Shown here: in pieces, positions 20,523 through 33,044 of the stretch
Position numbering within the stretch: position 1 is the first letter of the stretch
Layout: the number at the start of each line of letters is the position of its first letter
The notes under the pieces: generated by a model
What the model saw: the letters and a program-made list of their open reading frames with translations, nothing else
Databases searched by the model: none
What the model was told of the DNA's origin: nothing
Made by a program: the position numbers and the translations under genes
Assembly (NCBI GenBank): GCA_963514095.1
Contig: OY741268.1
Location: 27,090,857 to 27,154,856, forward strand
Reading direction: 5' to 3'
DNA: 64,000 nucleotides
DNA from: Eutrigla gurnardus
Lineage: Eukaryota; Chordata; Actinopteri; Perciformes; Triglidae

Positions 20523-23500
20523 AGGGGAAAAGAAAAGAAGTGCTGCCAGTTAAGTGCTTCAGAGGTTTTTATAACTTCAATATCATGATCTAATTAATAC
20601 CATTACATAATTCAAAGCAGATATTTTTTTACTTATTTTCCAGCTCGTAGTTAGACATATTTCTTTTAAATGTAATATCATGGTGATACAACTTTTATGA
20701 ATTAATCGCACCTTTTTAAACATTTAATGAATATCATCTCCACATGATCCGATTGTTTCATTAAATTTGGTTGAACACCGTCCTTGACTCGTCAGCTAAT
20801 CAATGGATGTGAGTAAAATATACTTTAAGCTCACTTTAGCCTAAATGATAAAAATAAAGTGGCCACAAAAATAGTTGCCTCGTCCTCTGCAAAGATAGAA
20901 ATCGTCTTTCTATTTAAATGCATATGATGTCTGACATCCAGAAGAATTGACCAAAAAATGAATTTATTCAATTAATTGTCATTTATTGACACTGCTGCAA
21001 TTATGTAACAAGCTTTTCTTTTTTTTCTTCTTTTTTATTTTTAGATATAATGGCTTAATCGCCTCCAGGGTCAGAGCATGTGATGGTTTGATTGCTGTCA
21101 GGATGTAAAGACAATTAAATAAAGCAACAAAGAATATTTCTGAATAAGAAAGCTGCAGCTTTAAGGGTCAACTGCATCAAAACTTACACAAGACCCGACA
21201 AACTACAATAAAACATGTGAACATTAGCCTTGGGGTATAAATGTATGCGACATATTGAAATCAACAGCTTGACCCTGCAGATGTGTATAATGGAGAAGAA
21301 GAGAATCATTAAAGTCTCCAGATGGAGGCCTCGTGGTGAACATATTCATAGACAGAAGTAGTGTATGGAGGCTGCATGTACATCTATAAGTGTCTTCCTG
21401 CCCCGGAGGTGCAGACCCAACTGCACAGATTGTACAAAAATACAGAACTAGATGAGAAAGAGTCATCAACGGCAAATACAAATTACATTTTGGCTCTTTT
21501 CAGACGGATTTTGAAGCCACTTCTAATTCACATCAGCGCCGCCAGTTCTCCCCTCACCTGCTGTCATCAGCATCCACACTTCCAGAATATTCTTGACGTA
21601 CTGTAACCGGTACCTTGACATCCGCTGTCATAACTGAAACATGATTGATGAGGTCTTCTGATCTCCCTTGAACCTGTCTGTTTTGCTTTATTCATATGAT
21701 ATTTTTTTGGGCAGGGATTTTTTTTTTTTTTTCATCATCAGATGTGAAAATAGAGAAATTGAAGTGAAGACGGCGTCTGGCTGAAAGGGAACGGGGGGAG
21801 AGAGAGTGTCCCGTGAAGAAGCCGAGACAGAGAGCGAGGCCAGGCACGGAGACTTAACAGAGAAAACACTGAATAGAATTATGTGCTGGAGAGAATGAAC
21901 AGATTTGTATGGATGAGACCGAATGCGGGGGAATTATGTGAGGTTGTGAATAGATTCCTCTAAACCAAGACTGCAGTGATGGAGAATCGAGGAGCCGCAA
22001 TGATTTGATTTCTTCTCTTTTTTTTTTTTGACACTGACTGAACACTGGAGTTGTCTGAGTCACTCTTTTTTTTTTTAATATTCACCAAATACAGCTCATG
22101 TCATTTCTCTTTATCAGCCGAGAGCTGATGGATAATATCGTTTGATGGATATGCAGAGACCTCAGAGGTGTGGCGGGAGTGTGGATGTGACCACTCCGCC
22201 AACCCTGCTCCACCTTCAGGTTCCTGCCCCCATCCCCCCCCCACCTCTTCAATATGCTCTCATTTTAGATAATGAAAGAAGTCTGGAGGGGGAAGCCACT
22301 GCAGAGATCACTGATCCACTCTAAGTGAAAACCTATACTCAAGTTAATGTGAATACCCTCAGGGGACGAGGACTTGTAATTGATTAACCACATTACCCGG
22401 ATAAGAGTTGAACTCTCCTGCATGAGAGCAGCTCAATATGGGCATCCGTGAGCATTCTGGAGATATAGATAATGAACATTTTTTCACTGCAGCATCTGTG
22501 CTGCAGGTTTTTTTTTTTTTATGGCATCACTGGAAAATACCCACTCAGTCCACTAGAGGCAGTGTTGATTTACAAAAAAATCTGTCCTCCAGCTCCAGCC
22601 AGGTTGTCACAGCAGTTGGAGCATGAAACAAGAAAAAAAAAACAAAAGAAAAAGAAAAGGCAGCATCATGGGAATAACACTGTAGCACAGAATGGGTTCA
22701 AGAAGCACTCTTTGTGAGAGGAGACAGATGCACGGCCGTGCATGATGATCATCGCTTTACTCTGCTGAAGAATAAAACCTCTTCACGAGAGCACAATGAG
22801 CAGAGAGCTGCTGCCGAGTGTTGCCTCAGTCTTGTTTATTAGGAATTTTAAATGCTACCCTTTCATTCGCTTCCAACGTTTGTGGCTCATAATGTGGGGT
22901 TTTCTTTTCTTTCTTTTTTTTTTGGGAGGGAGAGGTTTACATTTTTTCCCGTGAACATTGCATAATCAAAGCTTGGGTAGAATGTTTCACTCATCACTGT
23001 TAAGCTTCAAATGCATCCCTTTCAGTGTTGACATTGAAGCTGCAGTGATTAATAAAAATGTGTCCTCCTTTGAAGACGCTCATGCAACCATCCTCACTGC
23101 TTTGAAAGAAGGTGCCACCGCTTTGATCCTCCGGCGGCGCTCCAAAAGACAATGCAGTGGCTTTGTGGAAAGGAGACGACGCGGCGAACTGGTGGGAGAC
23201 GGCTTGGCCCTTAAAATCCAGTGGGGAGGGTTTTTTTTTTAAGCTGCTGGAGTTGTAATAACGCGTGAACCGCGGTGCGTTCATGGTCAGCCGTGTGCCG
23301 ATGCCGTGTCCTTGGGGAGGTTAAAGTATGTACTCGGGGTGTCGTCAGAAACGCAGCTTTGAAATAGTGAACATTACCTTGGGTTTTGCAACATTCTGCA
23401 AACAGGTAGGTGTCAAAGAGTCTGCTGGAGTTCTTTGAAGTCTTTTGAGTATGAAACACCTTCCCTCTTGAAATGTGGCTTTAATAAGTTTGGGGATTTG

Positions 23501-23593
23501 CTCCTCGGTGAAGTAAGGCCAGTTCGGATTGGCTACGATTTTTCTAATGAAAATACATGTATTGGCAATTTAAATCCTAAAATAAAGTTTGCT
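20523..23593. other. Non-coding stretch, no gene seen
   Basis: AT-rich sequence with T-runs at 21719-21732, 22019-22030, 22066-22077 and 22508-22520, and an A-rich tract at 22631-22660. An AATAAA word at 21118-21123 could serve as a polyadenylation signal for the candidate exon at 20402, but that is speculative. The block 22260-22470 is repeat-free and may be a conserved element. No transposon family was recognised. Confidence 0.4.
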
Positions 23594-23860
23594 GTGGCGG
23601 TGGAGGAAAGTAATCGATTGCAATTGACTTTCGTACTGAGAAACAACAAATATCATACTATTTTACTCCAATACATTTATCTAACTGCATTAGTTGTTTG
23701 TTACAGATTCAGCATTCAATTCCAATGAAATATAATGCATTATGATTAAACTTCCCCAATGGTTTTCATCAGCAATATCATTCAACAATCCAATCATAAA
23801 ATACGTAATGAAACACATGTGTCACTCTGCTGCAGAATGAGAACTTTTACTTTTGAAGTG
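23594..23860 (+). mobile_element. Family D repeat, longer decayed copy
   Basis: GTGGCGGTGGAGGAAAGTAA starts the copy. TTTTACTCCAATACATTTAT and CTAACTGCATTAGTTGTTTG (around 23660-23700) are its middle, and GCTGCAGAATGAGAACTTTT (23829-23848) lies near its end. The order matches the common teleost AAGTACTTT-type repeat that is also present at 19166-19260. Confidence 0.6.
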
Positions 23861-24365
23861 CTGTTGCTGGGAAGCCATTTAATGAGAGTTTTAAGCAGAA
23901 AACCAAGCCAACAGTCTATAAGATGAATCATCACCATAAAACATTTGATTCTGTGCAAAAAAAAACAGAACAAAAAACTGTAAATTGAAAAGAAAAGCAA
24001 AGATACAAAGGGAACATAATCATTTTCAGAAGACTCATTCCATAAAACCAATCCGAATGATGACTCGCAGCCTCTAAAACACAACTAACCGATCTAAAAT
24101 GAAGACGGAGGCATATGTTTGTCGGCTCAAATGTTCTCCAGAAACATTTCAGTGAACTGTTTTTGACGTTGCTGTCACACTTAAGGATTTTGGGTAGTGT
24201 AGTACTCAATGCAAATAAAACAAGGTTATCATATGGACTTCTACAGGTGTATATAAAAAAGTTGGAGGTGTGCTTATAATAAAAATACTTGATTCAGAAT
24301 ATTGATGGGATTTTCACTTCAGGAACCTCACTGTCGAGCCATATACAAGACTTTCTAGGGTTTGA
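23861..24365. other. Non-coding stretch, nothing recognised
   Basis: AT-rich, no open frame of note and no repeat family identified. The part after about 24230 may be degraded edge of the family C copy that follows. Confidence 0.4.
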
Positions 24366-24475
24366 TGAGATTGATACGCCTCTCATGGCTGTCTGTGAAA
24401 TAGGAAGCTTGGGCCAGCGTAGCTTAGCTTAGCATAAAACTGGGAGTAGGGGGAAACCGCTAGCCAACAGAGAAC
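24366..24475 (-). mobile_element. Family C repeat, copy 3 (opposite orientation to the end of copy 1)
   Basis: GAGATTGATACGCCTCTCAT, then GGCCAGCGTAGCTTAGCTTA, then GCATAAAACTGGGAGTAGGG and GGAAACCGCTAGCC are the left half of the common family C repeat. Because the element has inverted ends, strand is nominal. It is the third copy within 6.3 kb. Confidence 0.7.
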
Positions 24476-26029
24476 AAGGTGACAGAATGCAAATGCACAT
24501 CTGTTTAAAACCACCATTAATCAAATTTTAACTTTCATACGTTGCACTTCAGTAGAGTACAAACAAAAAAAAGGCTGCCCTACCTGTGAAGCAGTTGATG
24601 TTATTGGGTTATGTTGTCATGCTGCAGTGTTATGACAGTGCCAGATGAACTTTTGTCCACCAATTCCCTGGTTGGTTTTTAAGCTTGCCCACAGACCGTG
24701 CCCTTTTTTATGGGCTTGTAGATTGCTGGGAAACACATCAATCTCCTGTGGGTGCGACGCTGTATGTCTTCCCCCTCTGTGCCGTGTGACCCCATTGCCC
24801 TCCTTCTAGTGTCCACTGGGTTGCTCATGTCTGGTTCCTGAACCTCCGCTGCCCTGGTTATTAAAGAGCACTGGGTGATATCCACCCTCGCCTTTCTTTC
24901 TCCCCCCCGTCCGCCCTCACTCACATTGTTACTGCGTCTTCCTCCCTCAATTTCTCTACTTCTCTGTCCGTTCACAGAGAACAACTCTGGAGATTGCTGT
25001 TGTTCGACCTGCACCATTGCCTCTATATCACCGCGTTGCACAGAAACCCCCAATGTTCACCAGACACTACCTTGACAAAACCTGCACAACAATTAACGAC
25101 GGGAGGTCTTTTTTGTATTAATTGAAATGTATTTATAATTCTCCCCAGTAATCATGGTTTTCCTTTTTGTTCTTGTTCCATCGATCACAGCGGAGTATGG
25201 CGGGCTGGCCCACAGGTAGGGAGGATGACTAATTAATGAGTGAGAGGATGCTTGTTCATCACACACAGAAGGATATTCTCCGCCCAATGAACCTGAGCAA
25301 AGCAGATTTTTCTCTTTGTGGTGTTTTTCCCAAAGGTCGGCGATGTCACGATGGCACTTGTGTGCCAGTGTTTCACTAGCTTTCTCTATTCCTGCCTGGT
25401 AGGACTGCACTCTGTGGAGTCAGCAAATCCGGGTAATCCGTTATACCAATTCCATGCCAACAGGAGGCAACTCCTCTGGTTAGAAAAGAGGATCTTTGCA
25501 TTGTGTTCGAAAGGCACAACAAAAAACCTTTTTCTCACCAGAAACTCCCATTAAGATCAAACATCTCTTTTAGAGATCCCAAGGTCTTCCAGGTATTTTT
25601 CAGGCAACTTCACTGAACAGCTTCTGACTGGCATTTTTTTTTTTTTAACATTCACACTGATCATCTCAAAGACAAAACTGCCAAGGAATGTTACAGTTTA
25701 ATTGAAACGTTGATCTATCGCAGCATATAAAAGAGCCCAAACATAACCAAGGGCACGCATTTAATGTGCAAGGTTGTTTATATTTCCAGCACCTTCGGGA
25801 ACAGAGGCCTTTCACACAAATTGTAATCAATTTCTGTCCCCAAAAAAGGGTATAAAAATGAGCATTCTAGTTGTGTTACGGAAGCCATGGAAATAACACA
25901 TCGGTCTCTGTTGATTTGCTATTGATGGTACAATTCTGAAAGTTAGGGGTTATATTTGCACCTGAAAAGGTAAAAACCATCTCTGGTAAGCAGTCACTAT
26001 TCACAAAAGAGAAGACGGGAAAGCTGAGT
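24476..26029. other. Non-coding stretch, nothing recognised
   Basis: Ordinary-complexity sequence with a T-run at 25637-25648. Frames of about 105-125 codons on both strands around 24680-25410 have no recognisable domain. No repeat family was identified. Confidence 0.45.
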
Positions 26030-26142
26030 GCAATTGTAATCGTTGAAAGCTTTGAAGATGTTTCGCCTCTGATCCAAGAGCCTTCTTCAGTTCTAACTGA
26101 CTAGTGGGAGTTCAGGGTATTTAACACCTTGTCTTGTAGACT
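26030..26142 (-). mobile_element. Retroelement remnant, possibly Penelope-like, with hammerhead-like hairpin
   Basis: On the minus strand the sequence GAACTGAAGAAGGCTCTTGG followed by ATCAGAGGCGAAACATCTTC (26055-26094) is a decayed copy of a teleost repeat phrase 'CTGAAGAAGCCTCT..AGAGGCGAAACG'. The GGCTCT/AGAGGC arms form a stem with one mismatch between a CTGAAGA box and a GAAAC box, resembling the core layout of a hammerhead ribozyme (canonical CTGATGA and GAAA). Penelope-like elements are known to carry such ribozymes. No reverse transcriptase or GIY-YIG coding is present, so the assignment is tentative. Confidence 0.4.
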
Positions 26143-26156
26143 GTGAGATTCAGGCC

Positions 26157-26891
26157 CCGTACACACGAAGCAAAACTAACTTTTTTTCTCCGTTTTGCCT
26201 TGGCGTCGTTTCAAGAAGATTTGCGTCCAGACGAATCCACTGAAAACGACTCAGCACGCTGTAGTACATATTCCAGGCTCTTATGCGGCGCTGTTTCTGC
26301 TACAAAAATGCAGAAGAAGAGACGGAGCGTGACCGGATATTTGCCGTTGCTGTGGCAACACGTGAGGGTTACGGCTAATCTCCGCCCGACCACCCGATCA
26401 ATAAACACCCATAAGATGACAATTTGGCCCGTATAAATAAAACCAACAATAAGTATCAAAAGCCGTCACCCTTGACGAGGCGTTGTCACACGTTGGGATG
26501 GATTAATTAGACAAATAAATGCCTACATTCATGGGAAGTTAGCTAGCGGTTTTTTGTTAGCATCGTAATAAAGTAGCTTTTGCCCCAGAATATCGCCCCC
26601 CCCTCTCCCTTTTTTTTCTTACAGCGGCCCTGATACGCCGACGTACAGACGAGCAGAATATCTGCTACGAGCACGGAGGCCGCCGTTGTTGTTGTTACGA
26701 GACGTCGCGGGGGAAGAAGTCAGGCTGAAGGGTTGAGGGGCGGGCCGATGACGTCAGCGTATTCGTTTTCGCCGTCCACACGAAAACGATCACGAAACAG
26801 AGGGGTGCCGTTTTTTTCTTTTCGAACCCTGAGAGCTGGTTTCAAAAAAGTGAGTTTTCAGGGCGTGAAAACGCCGGATCCGTATGGACGG
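26157..26891 (+). mobile_element. Non-autonomous DNA transposon with TIRs, about 735 bp
   Basis: The left end CCGTACACACGAAGC (26157-26171) pairs with the reverse complement of 26877-26891 (CCGTCCATACGGATC) at 11 of 15 positions. The interior near the right end holds the hairpin CGTTTTC-N11-GAAAACG (26763-26787) around CCGTCCACACG, a phrase I know from a family of teleost elements with 'GTCCACACGAAAACG' ends. No transposase frame is present. The CpG-rich interior differs from the flanks. The superfamily is not assigned. Confidence 0.6.
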
Positions 26892-27238
26892 AAGGGCGAA
26901 ACGCACAAGACTTGGACTGAGAGTCCATGACCCGTCCTGCCACCATGTGTCACGTCTTCAAAAGCAAGACCAGTTACCATGACCTGGTTGACTAATCTTC
27001 ACAGATAAATGCAAATGTAGAAAAAGCAATACAATATCTATAAAGAGAGGCTTCATCATTAAAATTCTACTTTTATGATTGATAAACTAATTCATCACCC
27101 AACATGGTCGACCCTGACCTTTCATTATCTCAATAAGAATAACGGCATTGCGACTTTGTTTGCGAAAAAAAAAGAGAAAATATTCAACTGGCCATTAATT
27201 CCTTCATGTCAAACAATGGAACCAGAAGACTGCTGCAA

Positions 27239-27271
<33 letters not shown>

Positions 27272-27505
27272 TTGGCTGGATTGTCTATAGGAGGATCTAT
27301 TGAAGCATCTTGATTCATCCACCTGCTGTTTTGACCCTCTGCCAACCAGCTTATTTTCCATTGCTTGGAAATAGATATGCTTTAAATTGTCAGTTGGGGT
27401 TTGTGTTGGCCTGCCTCCCGCTGCTGAAAGAAATCCTAGAGGAAAAACTGCAATTCAATAAATTTAAATGCATATGGCCTTTTGGGGAGATTTAGCCCGG
27501 CATCA
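26892..27505. other. Non-coding stretch with one CA microsatellite
   Basis: (AC)14 lies at 27241-27269. Otherwise the sequence is AT-rich with nothing recognised. Confidence 0.5.
27241..27269 (+). repeat. (CA)n microsatellite
   Basis: Uninterrupted 29-bp AC repeat. Confidence 0.95.
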
Positions 27506-28325
27506 GTCCATATCACAGCACAGACTCCACTGATAAAAGTGTTCAATGACATTTGTCTAAATACAAAATTCAGAATCAAAGATTTGTTAAAGTTGGCGCA
27601 GTCCTCAGTTGGTTTAGATCGTATCTCAAAGGCAGCGGTTGCTGTTGGTGTTCATAACTGAGTGAATAAGCATGGCGTGTGGAGTCCCGCAGGGTTTGAT
27701 TCTTGGGCCACTATGATTAGACCTGGACTTGCTCCCTGTACTTCAAATCATACATGACAATAACATTGCTTATCACAGTTATGCAGACAAACACCCCTTA
27801 GACTCTTCCAATCAACGTTTAGAGTAAGTAAATTGCTGAATGCAATTATATTTGCTTTCCAATTAAATAAAGGCAAGACAGAAATCATTGTATTCGGCAA
27901 CAAGGGGAAAAGAATGAAAGAAATTGCTCTGCTTGATACAGAACTATAAAGACGAACCCCCAAGTTAGAAGTCCTGCTGTTTTAATAGACTCAGATCGGA
28001 TAAGCAGCAACATCAGGACAATCATTTAGAGAAAGTCATTCATACATGATTTGTTGTCTGGACTCCCCGAACAGACCGTTCAGTAGTCTACAGAGTTCTA
28101 ACAAGAACTAAAGAGAAATGAGCGCATTACTCTAGTTCCTAAATCTTTACACTTCCAGTTGCTTATGGAACGTTTTTTAAAAAGTGCTCCTGCCTTATAA
28201 ATCTCATTTTATCCTATCTTAATTAATTGTATTGTGTTTTTATTGCTTATTGTTTTTGAATGCCAGCGTCGTGCTTTAATTGCCTCTGTGTTTGTAATGT
28301 GCTATATAAATAAAGCTGCCTTCCT
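27506..28325 (+). mobile_element. L2-type LINE, decayed reverse transcriptase and 3' end
   Basis: This is the best-supported retrotransposon in the window. SWFRSYLKG is encoded at 27607-27633. GVPQGLILGPL (27681-27713) is the conserved PQG motif, and after a stop the frame continues DLLPVLQIIHDNNIAYHSYAD to 27788, where the catalytic YADD box reads YADK. FQLNKGKTEIIVFG follows around 27856-27897, and RVLTRTKEK near 28090 marks the C-terminal region. The tail ATGTGCTATATAAATAAAGC (28298-28317) is L2-like. The first catalytic block (LDLSAAFD type) is missing: the sequence jumps from TTCAATGACATTTGTCTAAA to the SWFRSYL segment, so an internal deletion is likely. Stops and frameshifts make it inactive. 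It is truncated at its 5' end. Confidence 0.88.
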
Positions 28326-31300
28326 TTGCCAGGCCTGTATCTCAACCGCTGCAGGTAAAGAAATACAACAATGTGTTTAGAAGAGAGCTTTACTTTATGG
28401 GCTTAATTATAACAATTTAAAATATGGAATACCATTCTAAAAGCTGCTCAACGCAATACTGATATCAACGCTGGAACAAGAAAATCGCCCGCAGTCACGA
28501 ACCCACAGGGAATTATCAGCCGACTCTGCAGGTTACCCTTCATCAGCGGTAAATACGCCACATCCATACCGGTTTCTTTAACTTAATTGAAGGCCTGACA
28601 TACGTACTGTACATTGGCGTTATTAATAACGTTACTTATACAACACCATCATGAACCCATGATTAGCCTACTGAACACATTTCAAAGACCTTAAACAACA
28701 ACAACAACATCCAGCTAATAATAGACTCCAATGTTGTGAGAAGCAACTTCATATTACGTTTCCGGGTCTACGATGTTTTGAAAGCCCTTCCTGCCCTTTA
28801 ATGCCCTTTAACGATGTGCCACGGTGACGCTAATTAAGCATCCTCTGTAATAGTAAACATAATGACACTATAGGTAGGGCTGTATCTAATAGTCCAAAGC
28901 CTTATTACATTTGATTATCGATTTGGATCTTTAATATCTTCCCAGAGTTCACAATTACAACATTTAAGCAAAGAATAATTTCCACATAATCAACACATAA
29001 TCATCGGTTACAGATAAAGATTAGGCTACACTTATAAAATAATATGAGCATTATAGTGTTTCTAGAATTAGACTCAGTGGTGACTGCAAAGGATTGTTTC
29101 TGACTCCTGTTGTACAAACATTTCAATAAAATTCAGTGCTTCAAACACCAAAAGTCAAAAAGGATAGGTAATACTGCAATCATTTCCAAAAATCAACAAA
29201 AAAGCCTTGGTAAGTGTGAGGAAATGTGCAATAAAAGTCGGCATTAAGTGCAAAAGCAGCGGCTCCCCTTCATTTAAACCACAACAGAATAGAGGAGTCA
29301 GGAAGTAGCAACAATATGCAAGAACACCCCCAAAAAATGCCCACATGGTGCATACAAGATTAGAGCTGCCGGCGCCGCTGCACATCAGTACCGCTGTGAG
29401 CTGTTACAACACCATTACAGCACTCTGAATACTCATGACAAAGGACAATATTTGGGAAATCCTGTCGCTTTTTACTGATTTTTACTCATACTCAATCGTC
29501 TTTTTTATTCTGCTACATTTTATTTCACTTAGCGCCCCAAACTGCCACCCACGCTGACAAGGTATTAGTCCAAAGTTTTGTCATTTTGTCATTTAGTGCC
29601 CTAATTTGCTTACAAACTGTTGATTGCTATGTCATGAAAGTCGCTATTATGGCGGCTGTTCAGCTGGATTTCCTCCTGAAAGCTGGCGGCATTAGGGGGA
29701 CGTTTAAAGTTTAGTGCTGGGCTTTAACATGACGAACTAATGAGCAGCCCCGATAAGTGTGATGAGCTGGAAACGGCGGAGTCCGCGGAAAGCAGCGTGT
29801 GGCCATGGCTCGCGTCGCTCCGACCGCTAATAAACATTCCAGGGCGATCTGACGACAACCAGAAACCCGTGACCTCCTTGTTAGTGCGGCCGTGAACACA
29901 CAGTGTGTGCATTTTATGTTTTATTAGGCTACTTCTGCTGTCTGCTCGCTGATGATATGCGCTTGTAAAAATCAGCCAAGTGTTGGTCGCTAGATCGTTT
30001 GCTGTGTTAAAAGAATCCTCCCTTTTAATGTGCACTAGCACAGTTTTCTTTTTGCAGCCTAGCAACCAAAGTGGCATAAAAATATATATATATATATAGA
30101 TATAAAACATTTTTAAAAATACCTTGAACCACAAGCAATGCTCATCGAGCTCATGGAGCAAACAGCTGATTTTATAAACTGTCACCTGCATCACATTAAG
30201 CTAAATATTACTTACTCTCTCTCTCTCTCAGTACCTTTTAATGAAGATCCTATCCTAATAGAGTTCTTCTGTACTCCCATCGAGTGAACTGCTCTTAACC
30301 CCTCCTCCTTATTCTACCCACATCTCCCCCACTTCCCCCCTCTCTCCCTCTCTCTTCCCGTCTCTCTCTCTCCCCCTCCTCTACTGTTTTAATTGCTTGA
30401 AGGTCATTGACAATAATGTGACAACTTATTAGAAACCCCATCTGATGCCACATGATTTTATACCTCACTTTGCCACAGCGCTTGGTTTCCAGGCAATTAC
30501 TGAGCGTGCTATTTATTAATTTCACGGTTCACGGAGCATCACACGCTATAAATAGTGAGGGATGATAGCTCAGTCGTTCACACAATGTCGGGTGGCTCTC
30601 ATCGATTTGGAGTGAGGTGCTCCGGCGGGACGGGGGCCTTCATCTTTCAGACCCTTAAATATCGGAAAAATGGAAAAACGTGCGGCGAGAGTGAGATACA
30701 AGAAGGTCCCATTTCTGCAGATACATTATTTGAAAAAAAAAACCCCACATGTCATGATTGTAATTACACAGGGTGGGGTGGATCTAACTGGTCTGCCCTT
30801 TCTGGTTCCACAGGAATCCATTTATCTCCAAAGATAGCCACATACAAGTGTTGCACAGCACAGTACAAGTGCAGCGGCCAATTATGTGTTGTTTCCTTGA
30901 AGCGAGACACGAGAGCAGCAGCTCGCTCCGAAATAATCTCTCCGTGCCAAAGTAACGTGTCTGCGTGTTACGGGAGCCGTTTAACCTGTCGAGGAAAGGC
31001 TTCGGTGTGCGTTTGGACACAAGCCAACAAATTAAACACAGACAAAATCCTCAGCCAACAAGTTTGACTCAGACATCTGTTGCTGAACATAGAAAACGGT
31101 CCGTCCATTCCTGAGCATGTTGAATTTCTGTCTTTTTACCTTAATATTTTAAACCTTTTCAGATGCCTTTTTGTGATCTCAATAGGCGAGGTGCTTATTC
31201 CACACAGCCCTGCAGCTTCCTCTCCCTTTAAGTCTCACTTCACATGAGTGGCTCTCTCACATCCTCAACCCCATGCTTCCGCCCCAAGGTGTGAAAAAGG

Positions 31301-33044
31301 CGAGGGGAAACATGCACCAGACTTTGACCTTTAAAGTCAAGAGCATAAATGTTGACTCTGGCTGTCACTGTTGTCTTGTTATCATCTCTGAGCCACAACA
31401 CAGGAGGGGAAGGGGAGGGGAGGGGGAGGGGCACGTCTCGCCATCCGCTCTGATGTATCGGTTTGATCACCAAAAGGGTGTATATTCATAAGGATGCTTG
31501 TGCATAACTAAAGGAAAAGCGTGAAATTAAGCCAGTAAAAAGGTTCCCGGTTCAAGGTTCTTTGCATGTCCCTCCAATCAGGATCCAGCGCCACGCTTTT
31601 TATAACAACACGGAGGTACAGTGTGGCACACAGTCGTGTAAATCAAGCCTATGAGCACTTAGCGTGTTGACAGTGTGTTGGGGAGACACTTGTGCTTCAA
31701 AATCCCACTTTAATGGCTTTCTATATGAGGCCATATATCTGTGGTATTAAAGTCCTGCTCGAGGGCACGGCGGTGTGTGTGAGGTCGGCTTGTGTGTTTT
31801 CATCACACGGCTGCAGCTGTAAAGGCCTCGCTGCCAGAGGCTTTCCTGATTGAGAAGGCGGCTCTTTTTACGGTCCGGAGCGCTCTGAACTTTTACGAGA
31901 GCGACAGCGGCCCCCCCTTTTTTTTCCCGTCCCCTAGCAGCTCCCAGCTGAAATATCATGTTTGTTTATCTCCGGAGAGAATTTATTCTGCTGATTCATT
32001 GGCTGGCACTCCCGCAACGGCTGAAGGAATTCGATTTTCTCTTTATTTATTCGCTTCATTTTTTTCCCCTCCCGTGGAAGAGTAGTCTCTTGTGTGATAC
32101 CGCGGGAAAAACTTCCTTCCTGCTCGCCGGGGTCCCTCGTGAAATGAGATTAGAGAGAGCGGAAGGAAAATCAGAGATAGAGGACAAGCGACTTAATAGA
32201 GTTGTTATTCATTGTAATCTCCCTTCTCCCGTTGTTGCCTTTTATTTTGCTTTCACCTTCAAACTAGCCTATTATATTAAATAAACATGTCAATGAAGCA
32301 ATTTATCAGTAATCAGATTTGAAAAACAGAACAGTTTAAAAGTGTTTCTAACAGACCTCTTTAGGGACTTTTAGGACTTAATATATTGACTTTGCTCGAA
32401 GGCAGTGTCGGGCAGTAATATTATTTATTATGGGATTACAATATCCAAAATTATATATATATCACTAACCCAAGTAAGGCTTTGCTGGAATGCAATTTGT
32501 TTTTCGTTTCATGTCCATATTTGTAGTTTGGTGAACTTCCAGGCACATGTGACCGAGGTGCTGCGAGGCTGCAAATGCATCCTCAGCCTCATGTTTCTGC
32601 AGCCTCAGTTGAAATTCGAATAATAGATGTCAAGCGCAAGATGGTCGGTTCACTGACTCGTGTCGGCCCGTCTCCACGCGCACCTTTCTATTTTGGTTTA
32701 TGTGCGTGCGACGTACGAAGCGGCGGGTGTCGCGATTATTAAATCCTCTTGCAGCCCGTCACATCACCGATGTCAGAGTTGAACTACGACGCTCCCCGGT
32801 AACCGAACACCTCCTTCGTAAACAAGCGGACCTGCCTGTGTGTGGATGTCTGTATGCTGGAGCAGCCTGGTGTCATTTCCAGGCGATTCAATGGCGGTAA
32901 AGACAGTTGACGGCCCTCTGTGCTGTGATTCATCAGGGTCCCGCTGCCTTCAGAGGCTGCAGGGATTCCATGAAACGAATAGAAGCTTCTCATCCAGTAT
33001 AAAGCAGCTGTGAACAGAAGATACTGTACGTATTTGAATCCTTT
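28326..33044. other. Long non-coding stretch, mostly unique
   Basis: Around 28872-28925, TAGGGCTGTATCTAATAGTC and GATTATCGAT suggest a decayed teleost 'TAGGGCTGCAACTAACGATTA' repeat (weak). An (AT)n tract is at 30081-30099, (CT)n at 30215-30229, and pyrimidine-rich sequence at 30300-30380. A G4-capable tract is at 31403-31431. The blocks 29560-29720 and 31960-32280 are repeat-free. A 170-codon frame at 30555-31067 and a 156-codon minus frame at 29724-30194 have no recognisable domain. No exon is supported. Confidence 0.45.
31403..31431 (+). repeat. G-rich tract with G-quadruplex potential
   Basis: Five runs of four or five G separated by single or double A residues (GAGGGGAAGGGGAGGGGAGG type) satisfy the G3+ N1-7 rule for an intramolecular quadruplex. 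Its formation in vivo is untested. Confidence 0.7.

Noticed and set aside
29724..30194. 156-codon open frame (-)
   Set aside because: Runs through an AT microsatellite giving Ile-Tyr repeats, and has no domain.
30555..31067. 170-codon open frame (+), one of the longest in the window
   Set aside because: No recognisable domain, ordinary chance length for 64 kb in six frames, composition not protein-like, and no start context or splice signals that help.
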